This document shows positions 1 to 5,166 of a DNA stretch of 5,166 nucleotides, one piece after another. A program made the position numbers and the translations under genes. The DNA is from Bacteroidota bacterium (GTDB lineage Bacteria; Bacteroidota; Bacteroidia; JACCXN01): contig CANHPJ010000160.1 of NCBI GenBank assembly GCA_947462515.1, forward strand, positions 1 to 5,166, in the 5' to 3' direction. Each line of letters begins with the position of its first letter. Positions within the stretch are counted from its first letter, which is position 1. Under the pieces are notes generated by a model that was not told the origin of the DNA, did no database searches, and was given only the letters and a program-made list of their open reading frames with translations.

Positions 1-1
1 A

Positions 2-319
2 CAAAACTTTTTTTTAGATGATAATACCTGGCTTTTATTTGATGATTTATTGAAGGAAGTCCCTATTGTTACTTACAATAAAGAAGATTATCTAAAACAA
101 CATACGTTTATTGAATTAGAAGATTCAGAATTCAAATATTTTGTGAACATTAAAGGTTTCAAAATAAAAAATAGCCTATCTCCATTAAGCTTTGAAATTG
201 AATCAATTCGAAATATTATTATCAATAAAAGAAAATTAGAATTGATAAATAAAATGAAAAAAGATATTTATGAAGATGCTGAAATTAAAAATGATTTTGA
301 GATATATAAATCCAAATAA
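2..319 (+). CDS. Periplasmic peptidyl-prolyl isomerase-like chaperone, C-terminal part (5' end outside window)
   Basis: The frame is open from the left edge of the window, giving about 105 residues before a TAA stop. A TTG at position 50 could be mistaken for a start, but the in-frame residues before it (QNFFLDDNTWLLFDDLL) read on naturally, so this is a truncated gene. The C-terminus has the pattern I associate with the small SurA-neighbouring chaperone of Bacteroidota: a WxxFDDLLKEVPI segment, an FIELED...YFVNIKGFKIK strand, SPLSFE, then a basic IINKRKLELINKM helix and an ending near DFEIY. In that family the protein is exported, about 280-300 residues long, and annotated as a peptidyl-prolyl cis-trans isomerase or foldase-like protein; the catalytic or N-terminal part is not visible here. 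Its last 29 bases overlap the start of the surA-like gene, which suggests translational coupling in an operon. Family assignment rests on recall of the motif pattern and on context. Confidence 0.72.
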   Translation, partial: QNFFLDDNTWLLFDDLLKEVPIVTYNKEDYLKQHTFIELEDSEFKYFVNIKGFKIKNSLSPLSFEIESIRNIIINKRKLELINKMKKDIYEDAEIKNDFEIYKSK

Positions 320-1658
320 GCTGTTTTTCTTGCTTTTCATGGTTTTATCATTTCAAGTATCGCTTGCTCAAGATAAAGTTATTGATAAGGTTATTTCCGT
401 TGTAGGCTCTAATATTGTTCTACAGTCAGATCTTGAGGCCCAGTACTCTCAAATTCTCTCCCAAAATAAAGACTTATCATTAAATGAAAAAAAATCACGA
501 TGTATTGTCTTGGAACAGCTCCTTTTTCAAAAATTACTCCTGAATCAATCCAAATTAGATAGTTTAAAAGTAAGTGACACGCAAGTTGAATCAGAAATGG
601 ATAGAAGACTTCGTTTTTTTATTAGTCAAATAGGTTCCGAAGAAAAATTAGAAGAATATTACGGTAAATCAATCGCTCTTATTAAAGATGAGTTCAGGGA
701 AATGATAAAAAATCAGTTACTTACTCAACAAATGCAATCAAAAATTACCTCTGATATTGCTATAACCCCTTCTGAAGTTAGAAATTATTTAAAAAGTTTA
801 CCCGATGATAGTATTCCCATTATCAACTCTGAATTAGAGATTGGTCAAATTGTAATAAGACCTAAAATAAGCAATGATGCTAAATCCGAAGCCCGTAATA
901 AAATAGAAAATATTCGCCAAAGAGTCCTTAATGGAGAAAAATTTGGCGCACTCGCGGTCCTATATTCTGAAGATCCCGGATCTGCCAAAAAAAGCGGAGA
1001 ATTGGGTTTTGTTACCCGAGGAACATTTGTTCCTGAATTTGAATCTATCGCATACAAAATAAAAGAAGGTGAAACTTCTGAAGTTTTTGAAACCCCTTTT
1101 GGATTTCATTTTATGCAACTAATTGAAAGAAGAGGGGATCAGATTAACGTTCGGCATATTTTGATAAGTCCCAATATTACATCTGAAGATCTTACAATCG
1201 CTAAAGATTCCCTCGATGTACTTTATCGGAAACTTTCAACGAATGATTCCATATTATTTTCAGAGGCAGCTTTAAAATACTCTGATGATAAGGATACAAA
1301 ATATAATGGCGGCCTTATAATAAATCCGATTACAGGTACTACAAAGTTTGAAACTGATCAGATCGATCCTTCAATTTTTTTTACTGTAGATAAGCTAAAA
1401 GTCGGTCAAATTTCTACTCCAGTTTTAATGCAGGAGTCCAACGGAAAGCAAGCATATCGTATCTTCTTTTTAAAATCAAGAACTGAACCTCACAAGGCGA
1501 ATTTAAAAGATGACTATCAGCGTATTCAAGATTCAGCTTTGGAATTGAAAAAGAAAAATGTAGTTTCTTCATGGATCAAAAAGAAATTGTCCAATACTTA
1601 TTTTAAAATCGATCCTGAATATTCTGATTGTGTTTTTGAAAACTTCAAAGTTCAATAA
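291..1658 (+). CDS. surA: SurA-like periplasmic chaperone / parvulin-type peptidyl-prolyl isomerase
   Basis: The 455-residue product is a secreted two-parvulin chaperone, expected to escort unfolded outer-membrane and secreted proteins through the periplasm. From the chosen start, residues 1-26 form a signal peptide: a short basic N-terminus, the core LFFLLFMVLSF, and a likely cleavage S-L-A|Q after residue 26. Residues about 28-175 are the helical SurA N-domain (DKVISVVGSNIVLQSDLEAQ at 32-51 is typical). The first parvulin domain spans about 181-282, with YSEDPGSAKKSGELGFVTRG at 225-244 and FGFHFMQLIE at 270-279. The second spans about 284-396, starting at VRHILIS; its KYSDDKDTKYNGG segment is also parvulin-like. 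The C-terminal tail returns to a basic helix and ends in the FKIDPEY...C pattern seen in Bacteroidota homologues. An ATG at 270 would add seven residues, and one at 339 would break the signal peptide; 291 gives the best leader. All three lack a clear Shine-Dalgarno, as is normal in this phylum. The gene overlaps its upstream neighbour by 29 bases and is followed by the MoxR gene after 96 bases. Confidence 0.9.
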   Translation: MILRYINPNKLFFLLFMVLSFQVSLAQDKVIDKVISVVGSNIVLQSDLEAQYSQILSQNKDLSLNEKKSRCIVLEQLLFQKLLLNQSKLDSLKVSDTQVESEMDRRLRFFISQIGSEEKLEEYYGKSIALIKDEFREMIKNQLLTQQMQSKITSDIAITPSEVRNYLKSLPDDSIPIINSELEIGQIVIRPKISNDAKSEARNKIENIRQRVLNGEKFGALAVLYSEDPGSAKKSGELGFVTRGTFVPEFESIAYKIKEGETSEVFETPFGFHFMQLIERRGDQINVRHILISPNITSEDLTIAKDSLDVLYRKLSTNDSILFSEAALKYSDDKDTKYNGGLIINPITGTTKFETDQIDPSIFFTVDKLKVGQISTPVLMQESNGKQAYRIFFLKSRTEPHKANLKDDYQRIQDSALELKKKNVVSSWIKKKLSNTYFKIDPEYSDCVFENFKVQ

Positions 1659-1754
1659 AAACTGTACTTAACTTTCGAAAATATCATTGTAACTATTGGT
1701 TTTTAAATAATTTGTTAATCGATTATATAGTTTTTTATAAATTAAATTCGAATT

Positions 1755-2726
1755 ATGATTCAATATAAATCTGATGTAGAAGCCCTTAATGCCTTTGTTG
1801 AAAAATATAACGAGCTTAATCAGGAAATCTCTAAAGTAATAATCGGTCAGCAAGATATTGTAAAGGACGTATTAATTTCTATTTTTAGTAAAGGGCATTG
1901 TCTACTCGTGGGGGTACCAGGTTTGGCTAAAACATTATTGGTAAATACCATTGCCGATGTTTTAGGTCTGAATTTTAATAGAATACAATTTACACCCGAC
2001 TTAATGCCTTCAGATATTATTGGGTCAGAAATTTTAGATGAAACAAGACATTTTCGGTTTATTAAAGGACCACTTTTTTCAAATGTCATCCTGGCCGATG
2101 AGATTAATCGAACTCCTCCAAAAACACAGTCTGCATTATTGGAAGCAATGCAAGAAAAATCTGTAACAACCGGTGGTGTTAGATATGATTTAGATAATCC
2201 TTTCTTTGTTCTCGCTACTCAAAATCCTATAGAACAAGAGGGCACATACCCGCTACCTGAAGCTCAATTGGATCGTTTTATGTTCAATGTGTGGCTCGAT
2301 TACCCATCTTTCAGAGAAGAGTTAGCTATTGTGAAGAATACAACATCCGACAATAAGATTTCTTTAAACAAAATATTAAATAAAGAAGAAATTGTCTTTT
2401 TTCAAGATTTGATCAGGAGAATTCCAATATCTGATAATGTTCTTGAATATGCAGTAAAACTTGTCGCTAAAACACGCCCTAGCTCAGAATTTTCTACTGA
2501 TATCGTAAATAAATATTTAAACTGGGGAGCCGGGCCAAGAGCTTCACAGTTTTTAGTAATTGGTGCAAAATGCCATGCAGCTTTATTAGGGAAATATTCA
2601 CCTGATATTGAAGATGTTAAAGCTGTAGCCTTACCTGTTTTAAGACACAGAATAGTTCGCAATTATAAAGCTGAAGCCGAAGGGTACTCCATTGAGAAAA
2701 TAATTCAGCACCTTGTTAATCACTGA
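1755..2726 (+). CDS. MoxR-family AAA+ ATPase
   Basis: The 323-residue product is a complete cytoplasmic MoxR ATPase, a chaperone-like AAA+ enzyme that uses ATP hydrolysis to remodel or activate partner proteins. Visible landmarks are Walker A GVPGLAKT at residues 53-60, the MoxR-typical PDLMPSDIIGSE at 81-92, Walker B VILADE at 111-116 followed by INRTPPKTQSALLEAMQE, sensor 1 ATQNP at 154-158, EAQLDRF at 169-175 carrying the probable arginine finger, and the sensor 2 region GAGPRASQ at 258-265. Length is normal for the family. The start ATG lies straight after a perfect AATTCGAATT palindrome at 1745-1754. MoxR genes are often followed by DUF58 and von Willebrand A domain genes; here the next gene is a DUF2279 protein instead. 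Placement behind surA is, as I recall, common in Bacteroidota, but the client of this ATPase cannot be read from the sequence. Confidence 0.94.
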   Translation: MIQYKSDVEALNAFVEKYNELNQEISKVIIGQQDIVKDVLISIFSKGHCLLVGVPGLAKTLLVNTIADVLGLNFNRIQFTPDLMPSDIIGSEILDETRHFRFIKGPLFSNVILADEINRTPPKTQSALLEAMQEKSVTTGGVRYDLDNPFFVLATQNPIEQEGTYPLPEAQLDRFMFNVWLDYPSFREELAIVKNTTSDNKISLNKILNKEEIVFFQDLIRRIPISDNVLEYAVKLVAKTRPSSEFSTDIVNKYLNWGAGPRASQFLVIGAKCHAALLGKYSPDIEDVKAVALPVLRHRIVRNYKAEAEGYSIEKIIQHLVNH

Positions 2727-2808
2727 TAAGGATGATTGTGTTTTTTCGACTCAAACTTCATCTTCATTTACTTTTTGTCGAAATATTGTTTTTACAAATT
2801 CTTCATTT

Positions 2809-3726
2809 ATGCGTAAAAATATTTTAACAGCTTTCCTTCTGTTTTTTTTTTCGATTAGTTTAAAGTGCTCATTTGCATTTAATAAAAATGATTCAATATT
2901 TCCCTCATTAAATTATAAACGTCTTAATGGGGTATTGTTTGCTGAAACTACCATTTATTCTGGTTTGTTGTTTTCGCTCAATACTTTATGGTATAAAGAT
3001 TATCCACAGTCTAAGTTTCATTTTTTTAATGATAATTCTGAATGGCTTCAAATGGATAAATTTGGCCATGCTTTTTCTTCATATTACTCAGGTAAATCCG
3101 GTGCCGAAGTATTTAAATGGTGTGGAGTTTCAAATACAAAAGCCTTATTAATTGGTGGTAATATTGGTTGGTTATTCCTCTCTAGTGTTGAAATTCTTGA
3201 TGGACGATCCAAAGAATGGGGATTTTCTATCGGAGATATTGCTGCAAATAGTTTTGGAAGTGTTTTTTATATTGGTCAAGAGTTAATATTTAATGAACAA
3301 AGGGCAATTATAAAGTTCTCATACTCACCCAGTGAATACTCTAAATATAGACCTAATATGTTGGGTAAAAGTTTTCACGAGTCCTTAATAAAAGATTACA
3401 ATGCCCAAACTTATTGGTTATCTTTTAACTTAAATGATTTCGGTTTGAAGAAATGCCCAACGTGGCTAAATTTTGCATTGGGCTATGGAGCAGACGGAAT
3501 GGTAGGAGCATTCAATAATAATATTCCTGAAAATCAAAAAGTATCAGTTCCGGTTTTTGAACGTAATCGACAGTATTATTTATCTTTTGATATAGATTTG
3601 AATAAAATAAAGACTAAAAATAAATTCTTGAAAGCCGTTTTTAAAAGCTTTGGATTTATTAAAATTCCGGCTCCTACACTTGAAATAAAGGGTAAGAATA
3701 TTAAATTCCATTCCTTGTATTTTTAA
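2809..3726 (+). CDS. Exported DUF2279 (YfiM-like) family protein of unknown function
   Basis: The product is 305 residues. I chose the ATG at 2809 because it gives a standard signal peptide (MRKNILTAFLLFFFSISL, likely cleavage S-F-A|F near residue 23). The frame is open upstream to an ATG at 2713, but that start would overlap the MoxR gene by 14 bases and add 32 residues unlike a secretion signal. The Cys at residue 20 is preceded by Lys, so it is not a lipobox. The DUF2279 signature is clear: DKFGHAFSSYYSG at 83-95, then EILDG at 128-132 and WGFSIGDIAANSFG at 137-150, with His87, Glu128, Asp131, Asp143 and Asn147 as likely conserved polar residues. Hydrophobic stretches at about 43-60 and 111-127 could be membrane-associated. 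The C-terminal half (about 165-305) has alternating strand-like segments and no motif I recognise. The biochemical role of the family is not known to me. It lies 82 bases after MoxR on the same strand and converges with the Nudix gene. Confidence 0.82.
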   Translation: MRKNILTAFLLFFFSISLKCSFAFNKNDSIFPSLNYKRLNGVLFAETTIYSGLLFSLNTLWYKDYPQSKFHFFNDNSEWLQMDKFGHAFSSYYSGKSGAEVFKWCGVSNTKALLIGGNIGWLFLSSVEILDGRSKEWGFSIGDIAANSFGSVFYIGQELIFNEQRAIIKFSYSPSEYSKYRPNMLGKSFHESLIKDYNAQTYWLSFNLNDFGLKKCPTWLNFALGYGADGMVGAFNNNIPENQKVSVPVFERNRQYYLSFDIDLNKIKTKNKFLKAVFKSFGFIKIPAPTLEIKGKNIKFHSLYF

Positions 3727-3730
3727 GCCG

Positions 3731-3746
3731 AATTTTACTGAAAATT
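3731..3746. terminator. Possible weak bidirectional terminator between convergent genes
   Basis: In the 37-base gap between the convergent DUF2279 and Nudix genes there is a perfect 6-bp inverted repeat, AATTTT-ACTG-AAAATT. It is followed on the plus strand by T-rich sequence (ATTTGATTTTTC, then ATATTTTTCC). The stem is entirely A/T and therefore weak. The location is right for shared termination, but such repeats arise easily in AT-rich DNA. Confidence 0.28.
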
Positions 3747-3763
3747 ATATTTGATTTTTCTGA

Positions 3764-4321
3764 CTATATTTTTCCTTCTAAAATTAACAGTTTTGTTTTC
3801 AATACCGCAGTTACAGTTAGACTATCCGTAATTTCTCCTTTGTATACTAATTCATATAAGTCATTGAAATGTATTTTCTTTACCTGTAATTCTTCCGTCT
3901 CTTCAGGGTGTGATTCCCCAAATGTTAAATCTTGGGCTATATATAAAATAGCAACTTCATCAGTCACTGAATTACTTAAGTGCAGATCTTGAATTTTTGT
4001 CCATCTTTTTGCAGATATGCCGGTTTCTTCTGATAATTCTCTTGCGGCAGAATCTAATGGATCAATTCCTAAATGACCTCCTCCTTCAGGGATTTCCCAA
4101 CTGTATTTATTTATTGGGTATCTGTATTGCCCTACTATCCACGTGTTTAATTCTTCATCTAGAGGTAGAATTCCGATAGCAAGATTTTTGAAATTAACTG
4201 TAGAATATACTGCTGGATTTCCTGCAGGATTTAATACTTCATGTTTGTTAATGCTTATCCAGGCCGATTCATATATTAGTTCGCTTTTTAACGTTTTCCA
4301 AGGATTCTGTGTTTCTGACAT
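3764..4321 (-). CDS. Nudix hydrolase, ADP-ribose pyrophosphatase type
   Basis: The 185-residue cytoplasmic enzyme is expected to hydrolyse a nucleoside diphosphate linked to another group, most likely ADP-ribose or a related sugar nucleotide, using Mg2+ or Mn2+. The Nudix box is at residues 80-102. Its catalytic half REL-SEETGI is intact at 94-102, with Glu95, Glu98 and Glu99 as metal ligands. The first Glu of the consensus box is replaced by Ile86 (GGGHLGIDPLDSAAREL). Upstream, VGQYRYP at 63-69 and SWEIPEGG at 74-81 are typical of the ADP-ribose pyrophosphatase branch, as is the acidic HPEETEEL at 138-145 after the box. Length is usual for that branch. The start ATG (complement of 4319-4321) gives a polar N-terminus with no signal peptide. 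The gene stands alone on the minus strand, divergent from the Smr gene. Substrate is inferred from family resemblance only. Confidence 0.88.
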   Translation of the reverse strand: MSETQNPWKTLKSELIYESAWISINKHEVLNPAGNPAVYSTVNFKNLAIGILPLDEELNTWIVGQYRYPINKYSWEIPEGGGHLGIDPLDSAARELSEETGISAKRWTKIQDLHLSNSVTDEVAILYIAQDLTFGESHPEETEELQVKKIHFNDLYELVYKGEITDSLTVTAVLKTKLLILEGKI

Positions 4322-4468
4322 AAAATGGTTTTGTTTTAAAAATTTTTAATCTGGTTGATAAAAGTTATGCAAAACAAAAATCATGAAAAATTCGCACTAA
4401 TTTCTACCAATTTATTTTTCTTTTCATTTTTCGATTAAATTATACTTAGATTTGTTTATTGTATGCTT
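4322..4468. other. Divergent intergenic region between Nudix and Smr genes
   Basis: This 147-base, very AT-rich stretch must hold the promoters for both flanking genes. On the plus strand there is a good Bacteroidota-type -7 element at 4447-4454. For the minus-strand Nudix gene the best -7-like match is GATTTTTG (complement of 4375-4382), one consensus base off, without a well-spaced -33 element. I see no riboswitch, tRNA or small ORF here. Confidence 0.5.
4447..4454 (+). promoter_or_regulatory. Candidate Bacteroidota sigma-A -7 element for the Smr gene
   Basis: TAGATTTG matches the Bacteroidota -7 consensus TAnnTTTG exactly. The -33 region is weak: a TTTC at 4422-4425 sits 21 bases upstream. 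If the element works, transcription would start near 4458, leaving only about 11 bases of leader before the ATG at 4469 and about 5 before the alternative ATG at 4463. Confidence 0.4.
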
Positions 4469-5047
4469 ATGAAATTTAATATTGGTGATAAGGTGAGTTT
4501 TTTGAATGAACGCAGAGCAGGCGTCATTAAAAAAATACTTCATAATAATATCTTCAGTGTTGAAATAGAAGATGGCTTTGAGATACCCGTTGCGTCTTCA
4601 GAATTAGTCAAGAATATCTTTGAGGAAAATATAAACCATCATAATTTGGTTTTTGAACCTGAGTTTGATTTTTCAAATTCTTCTCTTCCGGCTATTAATA
4701 AGTTAATTTCAGAAAAAGAGTTTTCAGGAAAAAAAAATCAATCAAGAAAACATAATAGGGCTGACGATTATGTTCAAGAAATTGATTTGCATATAGAAAA
4801 TTTGATTGGGCAGCATAAATATCTCTCCAATGGTGAGATAATTGTAATACAGTTGAATTTTTTTCAATCAAAACTAGAAGCCGCTATTCGTAATAAACTG
4901 TCTAAATTGGTAGTTATTCATGGTGTAGGTAATGGAGTGTTAAAATCAGAAATACGTAAAATTCTCCATAGTTATTCAGGTGTTGATTTTTTTGATGCTT
5001 CATACAGCAAATATGGTTTTGGAGCCACTGAAGTTAGATTAAAGTAA
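4469..5047 (+). CDS. Compact Smr-domain protein with DUF2027-type N-terminus
   Basis: The product is 192 residues from this start. Residues 1-48 (MKFNIGDKVSFLNE...GFEIPVASSELV) form a small SH3-like beta module matching the start of Bacteroidota DUF2027 proteins. Residues about 50-100 are a polar, probably disordered linker. The Smr domain follows: EIDLH at 104-108 (the LDLH motif), HGVGNG at 151-156 (the HGxG motif), and YGFGATEVRL at 182-191 (the glycine-rich end). Smr domains, as in MutS2 and the stand-alone Smr proteins, bind or cut branched or single-stranded nucleic acid; whether this one is a nuclease cannot be read from sequence. As I recall, most DUF2027-Smr proteins are about 340 residues with a folded middle domain, which is missing here. 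ATG at 4469 was preferred over 4463 because family members begin MKxKxGDKV and because of the nearby -7 element. rnpB follows about 20 bases downstream. Confidence 0.85.
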   Translation: MKFNIGDKVSFLNERRAGVIKKILHNNIFSVEIEDGFEIPVASSELVKNIFEENINHHNLVFEPEFDFSNSSLPAINKLISEKEFSGKKNQSRKHNRADDYVQEIDLHIENLIGQHKYLSNGEIIVIQLNFFQSKLEAAIRNKLSKLVVIHGVGNGVLKSEIRKILHSYSGVDFFDASYSKYGFGATEVRLK

Positions 5048-5066
5048 GTTTTATTAGTAAATATTG
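5034..5066 (+). promoter_or_regulatory. Weak candidate promoter for rnpB
   Basis: TTAG at 5034-5037 (three of four bases of the TTTG -33 element) is separated by 20 bases from TAAATATTG at 5058-5066, an imperfect TAnnTTTG with one extra base. The position would place a transcription start near 5070, just before the RNase P RNA. It overlaps the last codons and stop of the Smr gene. The match is poor, so co-transcription with the Smr gene followed by processing is an alternative. Confidence 0.25.
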
Positions 5067-5069
5067 TAA

Positions 5070-5166
5070 ATCGTTCTATCGCTGCGCATTTTGCGGAGAG
5101 GAAAGTCCGGGCAACACAGAGAGCCACGCTTCCTAACGGGAAGGATTTCATTTTTGAAATACGGAA
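5070..5166 (+). ncRNA. rnpB: RNase P RNA (bacterial class A), 5' part, cut by window end
   Basis: This is the catalytic RNA that, with the RnpA protein, cuts the 5' leader from precursor tRNAs. The diagnostic sequence is GAGGAAAGTCCGGGC at 5098-5112, the universally conserved 5' strand of helix P4 with its flanks, followed by CACAGAG at 5114-5120. A short P3-like hairpin precedes it: CTGCGCA (5082-5088) against TGCGGAG (5092-5098), with one G-G mismatch. After it come a hairpin CTTCC (5129-5133) / GGAAG (5139-5143) with loop TAACG, and a second one ATTTCA (5145-5150) / TGAAAT (5155-5160) with loop TTTT, fitting P8 and P9. The 3' P4 strand (usually near ACAGAA) and the 3' end of P1 lie beyond the window. 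The 5' end is uncertain by about ten bases because P1 cannot be paired without the 3' half. Confidence 0.93.

Noticed and set aside
845..1057. Minus-strand open frame inside the surA-like gene
   Set aside because: It lies wholly within a strongly supported coding region and encodes nothing recognisable.
1728..1735. TAGTTTTT as a possible -7 element for MoxR
   Set aside because: One base off TAnnTTTG with no convincing -33 partner; such matches are frequent in AT-rich gaps.
1668..1853. Minus-strand open frame across the surA-MoxR gap
   Set aside because: The translation is low-complexity AT-rich sequence (Tyr, Asn, Lys, Ile) and it runs into the MoxR gene; no homology pattern seen.
1847..2662. 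Minus-strand open frames inside the MoxR gene (1847-2089, 2402-2662)
   Set aside because: They are antisense to conserved AAA+ motifs and have no features of their own.
2713..2808. Upstream extension of the DUF2279 frame starting at 2713
   Set aside because: It overlaps the MoxR gene and adds 32 polar residues ahead of a clear signal peptide that begins at the ATG at 2809.
2866..2868. Cys20 of the DUF2279 protein as a lipoprotein attachment site
   Set aside because: The preceding residues are S-L-K, and Lys just before the Cys does not fit a lipobox; ordinary cleavage at S-F-A|F is more likely.
3997..4349. Plus-strand open frames opposite the Nudix gene
   Set aside because: They are antisense to a clear Nudix box and other conserved motifs of the enzyme.

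Overview
This window looks like ordinary chromosomal DNA from a member of the Bacteroidota. The evidence is its AT-rich composition, the lack of clear Shine-Dalgarno sequences, an exported SurA-type protein with the common '...LAQ' signal-peptide end, a neighbouring small Bacteroidota-type chaperone, a MoxR ATPase directly after surA, and a DUF2027/Smr-type protein. I cannot name the genus. No mobile element, CRISPR array or phage gene is visible.

Layout: (1) Positions 2-319 are the 3' end of a periplasmic peptidyl-prolyl isomerase-like chaperone gene cut by the window edge. (2) Positions 291-1658 encode a SurA-like chaperone with a signal peptide and two parvulin domains; it overlaps the previous gene by 29 bases. 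(3) Positions 1755-2726 encode a MoxR-family AAA+ ATPase. (4) Positions 2809-3726 encode an exported DUF2279 (YfiM-like) protein. These four are co-directional, though the 96- and 82-base gaps leave room for internal promoters. (5) On the minus strand, 3764-4321 encode a Nudix hydrolase of the ADP-ribose pyrophosphatase type, convergent with the DUF2279 gene. (6) After a 147-base divergent intergenic region, 4469-5047 encode a compact Smr-domain protein. (7) From about 5070 to the end is the 5' part of rnpB, the RNase P RNA, cut by the window edge.

How the genes work together: the first two products are expected to act in the periplasm on folding of outer-membrane and secreted proteins. MoxR ATPases are cytoplasmic chaperone-like enzymes, and the DUF2279 protein has no known biochemical role. 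The Nudix enzyme, the Smr protein and RNase P RNA are housekeeping functions (nucleotide clean-up, nucleic-acid handling, tRNA 5' maturation) with no obvious link to the chaperone cluster.

I found no convincing new system. The points most worth a second look are the compact Smr protein that seems to lack the usual middle domain, the MoxR gene without its usual vWA/DUF58 partners, the Nudix box with Ile in place of its first Glu, the surA start overlap, and small repeats in the leader of the DUF2279 gene.
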